From contig NZ_CH672377.1 in the NCBI RefSeq assembly GCF_000153105.1, positions 625,827 through 689,826 of the forward strand: DNA of 64,000 nt, in the 5' to 3' direction. Shown here piece by piece: positions 1 through 8,915 of this stretch (its first letter is position 1; each line of letters opens with the position of its first letter). The translations under genes and the position numbers were made by a program. The notes under the pieces are model-generated. The model was not told the DNA's origin and searched no databases. It saw only the letters and a program-made list of their open reading frames with translations. The stretch is from Blastopirellula marina DSM 3645 (GTDB lineage Bacteria > Planctomycetota > Planctomycetia > Pirellulales > Pirellulaceae).

Positions 1-3000
1 AAGCATGACGTTCGGCCCCAGAATCTGGAGCATCCCCTGCTGATCAGAGGCTAGTTCTTCGTGCGAGTCGAGATCGACAATCCGTGCCGAGACATTCGGA
101 ATCGGGCGACCGACGGTCCCTTCTTTGCGATCGGGCTGAAAATTGTCAAACGATCGACTAGGCGGAATATTGCACGACACGAGCGGCGAACACTCGGTCG
201 CCCCATAGCCTTCGACCGGACGAACGCCGAAGCGCTGCTCAAACTCGTCGCACAGGTCATGGGGCAACTTCTCGGCGCCGGCGATGACCACTTCCAACGA
301 GCGGAACAAATCAGGATCGACGCGTCGCAAAAAGCCGCGCAAGAAGGTCGGCGTAGAGAACATCAACGTCCCAGCGTATTTATGGGTCAACTGACCGATC
401 TGCTTGGCGTCCAGCGGGCTAAAGTGGAACGCGCCGGCAATGTCGAGCGCCAGCACCGGCCACATCGTCAGCGTATAGCCGAACGAATGGAAGAACGGCA
501 AGATGCCGATCATCACATCTTTGCTGTGCAGATGCCCCATCTGATCGACTGCTTGAACGTTCGACGCGATATTGGATTGCGTGAGCATCACCCCCTTCGG
601 CTCGCCGGTCGAGCCCGAAGTAAAGATGATTGTCACCAAATCTTCCGGCTCGATTTCGTTCAGGCCAAATCGCCAATTCAAAATTCGACTCGGCGTCAAA
701 AACGCTGCGGCGCCGCAGGCGACTTTGTCGAGCGTCGTCGGCTTCGTTTTCAAGTCTTCCAGCAAGACAATTTCGGCGTCGAGCTTGTAGTCAAACTTCT
801 CCATAAACTTGCGGCTGGTCAGCACATGCTTGACGCCGGCCTGACGAATGCAGGAATTCAAAACGTCATTGCCGACGGTGTAGTTCAAATTGACCGTCGT
901 CCGACGATCGAGCGCCAGCGCGGCGTTTACTACCACATCGGCGCCGGTAGGCGGCAGCAAGATGCCGACCATCGGTTCCGCATGACGATCGGCCAACACA
1001 TGACGATTGAGCAAGCGCCGCATGATCATTGCACCGGCCAGCAGTTTGCCTCCGGTCAGATCAACGCCGGTCGAATCGACCACTTTGCGAGCGAACAGCC
1101 GCTTCTTGCAGGCCTTGATAAACGACTGAACTGGAGGAACAACCCGATCATGGCGCACAGCAAACGCATGAGAACCAAGTCGCTGCACCGCTTGGCGAAT
1201 TTTAAACACGTCGTAGGGCGCCTCAATCGGTTTGCCAAAATGAATTGAAATCGGCGTCCGCCAACCTTGCGGACGCTTCCAAAAAAACTTGCCGCCGGAA
1301 AAGCTGAAAATGCTTCCCCAAAGTTCGTCCAGAAAAACAGGCACGACGGGCGCATCGGTCCCTTGCACCAACTTCATCAGACCGCGTTTGAATCCTTGCA
1401 CTTGACCGCTGCGCGTGATGCCCCCTTCGGCGAAGATGCAAACCAGTTCGCCATTCTTGATCGCGGCGTTCCCAACGCGCAAGGCCTTTAAGATTCCCTT
1501 CGGGCCGTTGTCGATCATAATCGCGCCATGCCATTCGGCGAACTCGCGCGCCCACTTGCTCTGAAAGTTCCCCGCCCAAACGAACATCCGCACCGGGCGA
1601 CTACTGGTCAGCAGCAGCAAGATTCCGTCTAAATAAGTGACGTGATTTGAAACGAGCAGCGCGCCGCCGTTGACCGGCAGATTTTCTCGGTCATAGACCC
1701 GAATGCGATAACACGTTTCGCTGGCGAGCCAGACGAAAAAGCGAATCGTCGGCTGAGGGAGAAGCCGTAAGATGTACCATAGCACCGGCACGGTCGCGAT
1801 TCCACAAAAGAGGAAAATGAAGCGAGATGAGAGGAGCGGTAAGCCGGAGGCTTGATAAAACACGGCCGCCGCCAACTGCTTGTCTTCCGGAAACCGCGCA
1901 AGCTGATTGCTGCGATCGACCAAATCTTGAACTTTGAATCTCTGGGAAAGCTCGACCCATAGCAACTCGGCGATCGCTTTTCGCCGCTCATCATCGGTAG
2001 CGGCGAAGCGGTCGATCTGCTCGATCGTGATCCGCGTTCCGTTTCCTTTTTCCCACTCGTTTTGGTGCGCCAAGACCTGCGCCGCTAATTGCGTTTCAAA
2101 CTCGGGCGATCCTACGTACTGAGCTGCTTCGATATTTTGCAGCGCACCTTCCCGTATTTGCCAGCGCATTCCCATGAACATGATCGCGACGACCATGCAG
2201 CCGCTGAATGTGAGGAAGTTGCTAGCGGCGAGCACGACGCCTCGCTTGCGCGGATCGCTCCGGTGTTGCAAGAACGCCGCCAGCGGAACCTCGAACAGCC
2301 CGGCGAATACCCCCAACGAGAAGAGCAGCGCACAGGTGATCCCATACGTCGCGTTCAGCGTCTCGTCTGGATTGATGATCGCGCCATGCACAAAGGATAA
2401 CGCCAACGAACTGAGCGCCATGCCTGCGGCGCCCAGCGGCAAGATGCCCAGTTCGACGTGGCCTTGCGACCAGTAGCCTGCCAAGACGCAGCCGACGGCG
2501 ACGCCGGCGACCAGCGCGATCAAGAGCGGTCCGACCTGCTGCTGCGTCGTCGTACCTCCCTCGCCGGCGAATTGATCGATATTCATCTGGGCGAGACTCG
2601 CCAAGGACCAGAAGAACGCGGTTCCCAGCGCCACGCGCAAGATAGCGCGATCCTCTCCCAGCACGCGCAAGTTGCGAATCGTCTCGTGGAACGCCGCGAT
2701 CGGGCTCCAAGGAAATTTCAAGTTGCTATTCGCAACCGGCAGCGGCTGAATCAGCAAACTGGCGCCGACGCCCACCAGCGCCGTACCGATCAAGATCACC
2801 GCCGCCAGACCGATGTTCGTCATTCCCTGATCGGTCCAGTCGCTGAGCGAATTGCCGACAAACGTGCCGACCGCGACGGCGATGACCGTTCCCAGTCCCA
2901 AGATCCCGTTGGCGGCCGAGATATGCTTCATCTTCAGCATCTCGGGAACGGCGCCCAGTTTGGCGGGCCCATACAGCGCACTTTGCGCCCCCATCAAGAA

Positions 3001-3375
3001 GACGGTCGCCAACAACCACCAGAAACTGTTGGTCACGACAAACACGATGCCGAGCGCCATGATGGCGACTTCGGCCCACTTGCACCAAACGATCACCGTG
3101 CGCTTGCTGTAGCGGTCGGCCAGATAGCCGGCATGCGCGGCGAACAATATATAGGGAAGCACAAAACAGGCGGTGCCGGCCATCAAGACCGAAGCAATAT
3201 TGGTCGCGGCCTGCTCTTTGCCGATGCCGATGACAAACCAGCGAAAGATGTTGTCGTTCACCGCGCCCAGCATCTGGGTAACGACCAAACCGAGAAAGCT
3301 GGCGGACCACAGATCATCGCGCTGGGCGTCGCTTTCCGCTTCGCTTTCGATCGAGGACACGGCGTCAGAATTCAT
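1..3375 (-). CDS. MFS transporter / acyltransferase / acyl-ACP synthetase fusion, 3' end cut by window
   Basis: The minus-strand frame from ATG at 3375 is open for 1125 codons and leaves the window at base 1. Residues about 20-430 are a multi-pass MFS domain like LplT. About residue 578 is the PlsC-type motif NHVTYLDG (HX4D catalytic pair). From about residue 905 it is an AMP-forming acyl-activating enzyme, with the P-loop TIIFTSGSTGEPKG and, near 1053, GYGATECSP. In E. coli the related roles are lysophospholipid import (LplT) and re-acylation (Aas). Here transporter, acyltransferase and ligase are one chain, so lysophospholipid flipping and re-acylation at the inner membrane is the inferred job. 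The C-terminal part of the ligase lies outside the window. An alternative is activation and transfer of another acyl chain. Confidence 0.9.
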   Translation of the reverse strand, partial: MNSDAVSSIESEAESDAQRDDLWSASFLGLVVTQMLGAVNDNIFRWFVIGIGKEQAATNIASVLMAGTACFVLPYILFAAHAGYLADRYSKRTVIVWCKWAEVAIMALGIVFVVTNSFWWLLATVFLMGAQSALYGPAKLGAVPEMLKMKHISAANGILGLGTVIAVAVGTFVGNSLSDWTDQGMTNIGLAAVILIGTALVGVGASLLIQPLPVANSNLKFPWSPIAAFHETIRNLRVLGEDRAILRVALGTAFFWSLASLAQMNIDQFAGEGGTTTQQQVGPLLIALVAGVAVGCVLAGYWSQGHVELGILPLGAAGMALSSLALSFVHGAIINPDETLNATYGITCALLFSLGVFAGLFEVPLAAFLQHRSDPRKRGVVLAASNFLTFSGCMVVAIMFMGMRWQIREGALQNIEAAQYVGSPEFETQLAAQVLAHQNEWEKGNGTRITIEQIDRFAATDDERRKAIAELLWVELSQRFKVQDLVDRSNQLARFPEDKQLAAAVFYQASGLPLLSSRFIFLFCGIATVPVLWYILRLLPQPTIRFFVWLASETCYRIRVYDRENLPVNGGALLVSNHVTYLDGILLLLTSSRPVRMFVWAGNFQSKWAREFAEWHGAIMIDNGPKGILKALRVGNAAIKNGELVCIFAEGGITRSGQVQGFKRGLMKLVQGTDAPVVPVFLDELWGSIFSFSGGKFFWKRPQGWRTPISIHFGKPIEAPYDVFKIRQAVQRLGSHAFAVRHDRVVPPVQSFIKACKKRLFARKVVDSTGVDLTGGKLLAGAMIMRRLLNRHVLADRHAEPMVGILLPPTGADVVVNAALALDRRTTVNLNYTVGNDVLNSCIRQAGVKHVLTSRKFMEKFDYKLDAEIVLLEDLKTKPTTLDKVACGAAAFLTPSRILNWRFGLNEIEPEDLVTIIFTSGSTGEPKGVMLTQSNIASNVQAVDQMGHLHSKDVMIGILPFFHSFGYTLTMWPVLALDIAGAFHFSPLDAKQIGQLTHKYAGTLMFSTPTFLRGFLRRVDPDLFRSLEVVIAGAEKLPHDLCDEFEQRFGVRPVEGYGATECSPLVSCNIPPSRSFDNFQPDRKEGTVGRPIPNVSARIVDLDSHEELASDQQGMLQILGPNVML

Positions 3376-3704
3376 GGAAGATAGCTTCAGATAGGTTCCG
3401 CAATTTAATCCGGTAAGTTAGCCGATTCGCGTCAATCCACCTAGTAGTGGGTAGCGGAGAACTCCACCGTCAACCATGACGCGAGATAAGCATCCTCACG
3501 AGCCAAATCGGCGCCAATTTAAACCACTTTCCGCCATCGCGCCCCCCCAAGATTGCGCTCGACGCCGTATTCAGACCGAAATATGCTTGCGATCGTCACC
3601 GGCGCAATAACCCTGCCCCCAGAGAATCCGCTGAAATTCACCGATCGCTAGCTCGATATTTATAGATACCTCTGCTCACGTGCCCAACGACTGAGAGCCA
3701 CCCT
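3376..3704. other. Intergenic region between divergent genes
   Basis: This 329-base gap separates the leftward fusion gene from the rightward small membrane protein. No open frame with convincing composition, hairpin terminator or RNA gene was seen. It must hold both promoters, but no clear -35/-10 pair could be assigned. Confidence 0.5.
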
Positions 3705-4001
3705 ATGGAACTGAATCGCAACCAATACTTCATGATCGGTCTGATCGTGCTTGCGCTCGGAATCCAATTTCGCGTCATCGATTCTGTCACGTTGACGGCG
3801 GAAGCGAGCTCTTTTATCGCCAAAAGGATCGTCAAGCAACAAGCCGAAGCCGGTGAGATTCCGCCTGCTTTTGTGCCGGCCGCCGAGAAACAGGCCAGCA
3901 ATAAGCGTACGATCAATCCGCCAGAATGGCTCGGCTGGGCGCTGATGTCGGTCGGCGGAGTTTTGATTTTGCATAGTCTAGCGATGCAAAAACCTGGTTA
4001 A
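3705..4001 (+). CDS. Small two-helix membrane protein, unknown function
   Basis: The 98-residue product is not recognised. Residues about 8-25 (YFMIGLIVLALGIQFRVI) and about 75-95 (LGWALMSVGGVLILHSLAM) look like membrane helices. Between them is a polar segment of about 50 residues containing KRIVKQQAEAGEIPPAF. The start follows a weak purine-rich stretch (GAGAG). The gene converges with the leftward secreted protein, whose stop is two bases away, so it is probably monocistronic. Planctomycetes carry many small membrane proteins of this kind; no function is proposed. Confidence 0.7.
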   Translation: MELNRNQYFMIGLIVLALGIQFRVIDSVTLTAEASSFIAKRIVKQQAEAGEIPPAFVPAAEKQASNKRTINPPEWLGWALMSVGGVLILHSLAMQKPG

Positions 4002-4003
4002 AA

Positions 4004-4810
4004 CTAGCGCCGCTGATACGGTAAGTTCGACCCCTGGTTCAGATCTAGATAGTCGCGATAGGGGGAATAGGTGCGAATCCGGACCCAGTCTAATTTACGC
4101 TCGAAGACCCCCTGCCCCGGCACGATGATGCGGACTTTCACCAGCCCATTGGGGCTGAGCGTATCGTCCGTCTCCGGGTTGAGCCCCTGATACGGCAAAC
4201 GGACGGCGGCCGTTCCGCCAGACGACTCAAGCTTACCGCCCCAGCGACCTAAACGGGTCGAAACGACGCCGCGCTGCGACGGCGCCGTATAAAAATCGTG
4301 CCGCCGAAAAGCATATAGCTCGGCGTCATATTGCCCTTGGAGATCCAGCGAACGCCCAAACTGATCCCGAGCGTCGATCGTTAACAGCAGGCCATCGGCG
4401 ATGATGTCGTAGTCCCAATTCTCCAGCGTGGCGCTGACATGCAGCGACGACAGCCGCGGGACGTACGTCTCCTCGGTTTCGTAGGAAGCCTGCTGAACGG
4501 GCCGCGCAACGATCTCGGATCGCAAACGAATTTCTGGATCGATCAAATCCATTTGTTGCTGTCGCAACTGATCGGACGAAATCGTCGCGCCAGCGACGCT
4601 GGCCGATTGGATCCGATCCCAGTCGATCGGACGAACGATCCGAACCCCTGAATTGCCGGTCGCCAGCCAAAGTTGAGAATCATCCGACTTGGACGAAACC
4701 GAGCCGGTAAGCGAACGGCCGCTCTCCAATAGAACGGTGATTTCGGAACCGTTGGCCTGCGTGCTGAGGAGGAGCAGCAGGGTCAAAATGGACGTGAATC
4801 GAAGGTACAT
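4004..4810 (-). CDS. Exported protein of unknown function
   Basis: The frame is open from 4885, but the likely start is the ATG at 4810, because the product then begins with a clear Sec signal peptide (MYLRFTSILTLLLLLSTQANG). The mature part of about 245 residues begins with a small beta-rich region (EITVLLESGRSLTGSVSS). It ends in another beta-rich segment mentioning LPYQGL, VKVRIIVPGQGVF and RIRTYSPYRDYLDL. No catalytic motif was recognised. It is probably periplasmic or surface-located. It converges with the small membrane protein and has no operon partner. Confidence 0.8.
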   Translation of the reverse strand: MYLRFTSILTLLLLLSTQANGSEITVLLESGRSLTGSVSSKSDDSQLWLATGNSGVRIVRPIDWDRIQSASVAGATISSDQLRQQQMDLIDPEIRLRSEIVARPVQQASYETEETYVPRLSSLHVSATLENWDYDIIADGLLLTIDARDQFGRSLDLQGQYDAELYAFRRHDFYTAPSQRGVVSTRLGRWGGKLESSGGTAAVRLPYQGLNPETDDTLSPNGLVKVRIIVPGQGVFERKLDWVRIRTYSPYRDYLDLNQGSNLPYQRR

Positions 4811-5078
4811 AGCGGCGACTCGGCGAATTCTGGCGGACAAAAGGTCTTCCGTGCCAAAATGCAACCACGGCGCCAAAGCATCCAAGCAAGCGGCGTGAAT
4901 CAGCGTAAATCATTGCCAGCCATTATCTTACACGCTGCAGTAGTCGATCGCCAAGAGAATTCGCTGTCGCGAAATAACAACACGGTGGTGAAAACGCCAC
5001 GGCCGCGCGCCCCCAAAGCGTGTCCTAAAATTGACACAAAGCAGTATCTCCAGCGCACTCCTACCCGTGGTTTCTCTG

Positions 5079-5497
5079 ATGTTACGAATGCTAGGCATCT
5101 TCGCCGTCTTGGCCCTCGCCGCGCTCCCGTTTGTCGCTAAGGCACAGCAACAATCGCAAACTCCCCCCCCATTTCGGCGCCAGACATCGAAGTAGTGACC
5201 GACCGCGCCAGCGCCCAAGCGGACGAGAACCGCCGTCGCAACCGTGTCCGCGAGGGAACGCGCGTTACCGACAGCGTCGGCCAGTTCGATTGGGTGGGGG
5301 ACCGGCTGCGGTTTGTCAGCGAGGACGGATCGCAAGACTTTCAGGTTTTGGAGAACCTGACCATGGAACGGGTCGCCCAATCGATGGAGCAGTCGGCCAG
5401 CAAGATCACTTGGACGCTCTCCGGCGTCGTGACCGAATATCGGGGCTCGAACTACTTGCTGATCGAGCACGTCACGCTGAAAAGCCGACGTCAGTAA
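5079..5497 (+). pseudogene. Small exported protein interrupted by a frameshift in a C8 tract
   Basis: ATG at 5079 opens a signal peptide (MLRMLGIFAVLALAALPFVA) that runs into a stop after about 38 codons. The rest of the protein continues in another frame up to 5497 and contains GTRVTDSVGQFDWVGDRLRF and SNYLLIEHVTLKSRRQ. The frames meet at the run of eight C at 5163-5170. Reading one base back there joins signal peptide and body into one protein of about 140 residues. Either the assembly lacks one C, or the gene is broken or phase-variable, or translation slips by -1. The body could also start at GTG 5195 but would then lack its signal. The family is not recognised. Confidence 0.65.
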
Positions 5498-5669
5498 AAC
5501 CGGCTTCTCTGGCCCCTGTTTCTGAGGGAAGTTGCCCGTTGCTAGCAAGAGGAGGCGTTGACAGCACCGTCTGCACGAATATCATTTGAAATAACGGGTT
5601 ACGTCAAATGGCCGATCTGCTTTTGGGCAAGGCGACGGCTAACTGCTTCATTGCCAGCGAGGTGGATGC

Positions 5670-6029
5670 ATGGCCGATCATCGGCGTCTTGGGGTTTCTG
5701 AAGTCAGCGGTGTGACTGTCGTCCAGTTTATTGATCGCAAGATACTAGACGATTCCCAAATCCAAGAGATCGGCCAGGAGTTTACCGCTCTGGTCGAACA
5801 AGATCAAAAAAAGAACATCCTGCTTAACTTTTCGCATGTTGAATTTTTGTCGAGTTCCGCACTTGGCAAATTGATCAACTTAGAAAAGCAGGTCAAAGCT
5901 CACAGCGGTAAGCTGCGCATGAGCAATATCCGACCAGAAATCATGGAAGTTTTCGCGATCACCAAACTCAACAAGTTGTTTGATATCCGTGAAGACCTTC
6001 CTGACGCGTTGGCGGCCTTTAAGTCGTAA
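5670..6029 (+). CDS. STAS-domain anti-sigma factor antagonist
   Basis: The 119 residues form one STAS domain of the SpoIIAA/RsbV type, which binds an anti-sigma kinase when unphosphorylated. The region equivalent to the SpoIIAA phosphorylation site is FLSSSALGKLI (residues 59-69), with Ser62 the probable phosphoacceptor by alignment. ATG at 5670 follows a GAGGTGG ribosome site. The next gene on the strand is an RsbW-like HATPase, so the two form a partner-switching module. No dedicated sigma factor or PP2C phosphatase lies beside it in this window. Confidence 0.9.
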   Translation: MADHRRLGVSEVSGVTVVQFIDRKILDDSQIQEIGQEFTALVEQDQKKNILLNFSHVEFLSSSALGKLINLEKQVKAHSGKLRMSNIRPEIMEVFAITKLNKLFDIREDLPDALAAFKS

Positions 6030-6182
6030 CGGCCCATCCGTCGATTTGGATCGTGCTCGTTTCGCCAGAATCCAGTTACCGCAGGCAATCGCCCTTTATC
6101 TCTATTCTTCATTCCGCTAGTGGCTCGTCCCGCGACTCCTACTAGGTCGCACTCCCGTTACTCCCGAAACCCCCAAGAAACT

Positions 6183-6608
6183 ATGGGAGCAAGTAACAAT
6201 TGGCTTTGGACTTGCTCGGAAACGATTCCGAGCGAAACGCATGAAGGTCAGCGTCTCGTGAAGCAGCTTCTTTCCAAGCTGGAAGAGCATTCATGGGGCA
6301 TGTCCGACGTGTTCGGCATCCATTTGGCCGCGGAAGAAGCGATCGTCAACGCAATCAAGCATGGCAACGCTTACAACCCCGAAAAAAACGTTCAAATTGA
6401 GATGAACGTCGGAGCCGATCGCGTGTCTCTTCGTATTACCGACGAAGGTCCCGGTTTTAACCCCGTCGAGGTCCCCGATCCGACGGAAGAAGAGAACCTG
6501 GAAAACGAGTCGGGACGCGGCGTCATGCTGATCAAAGCCTACATGACTGACGTGCGGTACAACGATCGCGGCAACTCCGTTTTCATGGAGAAAGTCCGCT
6601 CGCAGTGA
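6183..6608 (+). CDS. RsbW-like ATP-binding anti-sigma / serine kinase
   Basis: The 141-residue protein is a single GHKL ATPase domain. The N-box is EEAIVNAIKHGN (residues 51-62), the G1 box DEGPGF (87-92) and the G2 box GRGVMLI (111-117), all intact. Such proteins phosphorylate the STAS antagonist on serine and sequester a sigma factor or another target. ATG at 6183 was preferred over an upstream start near 6120 because the extra 21 residues are low-complexity and basic. It lies 153 bases after the STAS gene on the same strand. The output target is not visible here. Confidence 0.88.
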   Translation: MGASNNWLWTCSETIPSETHEGQRLVKQLLSKLEEHSWGMSDVFGIHLAAEEAIVNAIKHGNAYNPEKNVQIEMNVGADRVSLRITDEGPGFNPVEVPDPTEEENLENESGRGVMLIKAYMTDVRYNDRGNSVFMEKVRSQ

Positions 6609-6870
6609 CGATGTAAATGATCGCTGCGCGTTGGTAGTCGTCACGGTCTCGAGCAACTCCGCCGCCCCAGGCGACTGCGTCGCCCACGGCCCCCGCTCTA
6701 AAGATCGCATGCCCCAATCAGCAGCCGAACCTTTTTCTACGATCTCAGGTCAAAACCGGTCCGGGTCGTAGGGAAAATGCCGAGCAAAAAAGTCGCCGCC
6801 AGCAGCCTTAGATCAGCCCAAGGGGTGTTGCGTTTCAAAGCGACCTAGCTAAATTAGACTCTTTCAACGA

Positions 6871-6946
<76 letters not shown>

Positions 6947-6988
6947 CTGTAGGTCAGCGGATTTTCCGCTGACAAACAATCCAACGCA

Positions 6989-7018
6989 CAGCGCCGAGAG
7001 TGAAAGCTCTCGGCGCTG
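6989..7018 (+). terminator. Hairpin after tRNA-Asn
   Basis: A 12-bp perfect stem (CAGCGCCGAGAG / CTCTCGGCGCTG) with a 6-base loop lies 46 bases after the tRNA. A short T-rich stretch (GTCGTTTCTTGG) follows, so it is a plausible though not classical rho-independent terminator. Confidence 0.6.
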
Positions 7019-7283
7019 GTCGTTTCTTGGCTTGCTGGCGACGGTTTGCGGTGATCTGACCCGCTCTCACGGGAGACTCTTGCGCTCTCGCATTTCTTGG
7101 CCGCTTGGGTGAACCCCTTGATTGGCTGCGGTCTCCACGGCGGACCGGCTAGGGGAACGGCGGAAATCCAAGTAACGGCAGCAGACCTTGTCATGATCGT
7201 GTTAGAATACCCCCAAATTAGTCCACAGCGTAGATTTCTCTGCGACTTACACGACGCTCTTCCTTGGTTCTTGACAGACATCT

Positions 7284-8915
7284 ATGGCTAAGAAATCGAC
7301 CACCAAAAAAGCAACCGCCCGCCAGACTTCTCCCCCCCAGAACAAAGAATCCAAAGCGAAGAAATCGTTTGAGCAAACCCTGTGGGACACCGCCGACAAG
7401 CTGCGGGGGACGGTCGAATCGTCCGAGTACAAGCATGTCGTCCTCTCGCTGATCTTTCTCAAATTTGTCAGCGACCGGTTTCAGCAGCGCCGCGCGGCGC
7501 TAATCGCCGAAGGCAAAGCCGACTACGTCGACATGGTCGAGTTCTACACCATGCAGAACGTCTTTTACTTGCCGGAGAACTCGCGCTGGTCGACCATCGT
7601 CAAACAGGCCAAACAGGCCGACATCGCCGTCCACATTGACAGCGCCTTGCATGCGGTCGAAAAGAACAACCCGTCGCTCAAAGGGGCGCTGCCGGACAAC
7701 TATTTCTCGCGGATGGGGATCGACGTCGCCAAGTTGGCGGCGCTGATCGACAGCATCAACAACCTCAGCACGGTGGCCGATCAGGCGGCCGAATCCGAAG
7801 AAGACATCGTCGGCCGGGTCTACGAATACTTTTTGGGCAAGTTCGCCGCGACCGAAGGCAAAGGGGGCGGCGAGTTCTATACGCCCAAGTGCGTGGTCAA
7901 TCTGCTGGCCGAAATGCTGGAGCCCTACAGCGGCAAAATCTATGACCCTTGCTGCGGCAGCGGCGGCATGTTTGTCCAGTCGGTCAAATTCATCACCAGC
8001 CATCACGGCAACCAAAAAGATATCTCCATCTATGGTCAGGAGCAAACCAGCACGACGTACAAGCTGGCCAAAATGAACCTGGCGATTCGCGGCATCGCCG
8101 GCAACCTGGGCGAAGTCCCGGCCGATACCTTTTTCAAGGATCAGCACCCTGACCTGAAAGCCGACTACATCCTGGCCAATCCCCCGTTCAACCTCAAAGC
8201 GTGGCGCGGCCCCGACGAACTGACCGACGATCCGCGGTGGAGCGGGTACGACGTACCGCCGGCAGGCAACGCCAACTATGGGTGGATCTTGCATATGATC
8301 AGCAAGCTCTCCGAAAACGGCGTCGCCGGGTTTGTACTGGCCAACGGGTCGATGTCGACCAGCACCAGCGGCGAAGGCGCGATCCGGCAAAAGATCATCG
8401 AAAATGATCTGGTCGATTGCATGATCGCGCTGCCGGGGCAACTGTTTTACACAACGCAAATCCCGGTCTGTCTCTGGTTTTTGACCAAAAGTAAACAGGC
8501 TCGCAAGGTCCAAGGGCACAGCGAACTGAACCAGCGAAAGCGGAGCGGCGAAACCTTGTTTATCGACGCGCGAAATCACGGCACGATGGTCGACCGCACG
8601 CACAAAGAGCTGACCGAAACCGACATCGCCGAAATCACCCAGACGTATCACGCGTGGCGCGGCGAACCCAAAGATGGCGCCTACGCCGACCGCCCCGGCT
8701 TTTGCAAAAGCGCGACCCTCGCCGAGATCCAAGCCAACGATTACGTGCTGACGCCGGGCCGCTATGTCGGCGCGGCCGCGATCGAAGACGATGGCATTCC
8801 GTTTGAAACCAAGATGACCGAGTTGACCACCACGCTGTACCAGCAGATGGAAGAGGCGAAGCAGCTGGATAAGGCGATCCGGAATAATTTGGGGGCGCTG
8901 GGTTATGGGGAGTGA
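7284..8915 (+). CDS. hsdM: Type I restriction-modification system, methyltransferase subunit HsdM
   Basis: The 543-residue protein methylates adenine-N6 at the type I target site and forms the M2S core with HsdS. An HsdM N-terminal helical domain (about 28-160) is followed by an N6-methyltransferase domain. The SAM-binding motif is DPCCGSGGMF (about 221-230) and the catalytic motif NPPF (about 299-302). Length is normal for the family. The first 28 residues are Lys/Ser/Thr-rich and probably a disordered tail. It overlaps hsdS by 11 bases, indicating translational coupling. A gap of about 340 bases with the tRNA hairpin precedes it and must hold the operon promoter. Confidence 0.96.
   Translation: MAKKSTTKKATARQTSPPQNKESKAKKSFEQTLWDTADKLRGTVESSEYKHVVLSLIFLKFVSDRFQQRRAALIAEGKADYVDMVEFYTMQNVFYLPENSRWSTIVKQAKQADIAVHIDSALHAVEKNNPSLKGALPDNYFSRMGIDVAKLAALIDSINNLSTVADQAAESEEDIVGRVYEYFLGKFAATEGKGGGEFYTPKCVVNLLAEMLEPYSGKIYDPCCGSGGMFVQSVKFITSHHGNQKDISIYGQEQTSTTYKLAKMNLAIRGIAGNLGEVPADTFFKDQHPDLKADYILANPPFNLKAWRGPDELTDDPRWSGYDVPPAGNANYGWILHMISKLSENGVAGFVLANGSMSTSTSGEGAIRQKIIENDLVDCMIALPGQLFYTTQIPVCLWFLTKSKQARKVQGHSELNQRKRSGETLFIDARNHGTMVDRTHKELTETDIAEITQTYHAWRGEPKDGAYADRPGFCKSATLAEIQANDYVLTPGRYVGAAAIEDDGIPFETKMTELTTTLYQQMEEAKQLDKAIRNNLGALGYGE

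Noticed and set aside
61..1248. 395-residue plus-strand frame opposite the acyl-ACP synthetase
   Set aside because: Arg/His/Gln-rich composition of an antisense shadow; the other strand encodes clear family motifs.
7500..8732. 410-residue minus-strand frame inside hsdM
   Set aside because: Antisense shadow of a GC-rich methyltransferase gene.
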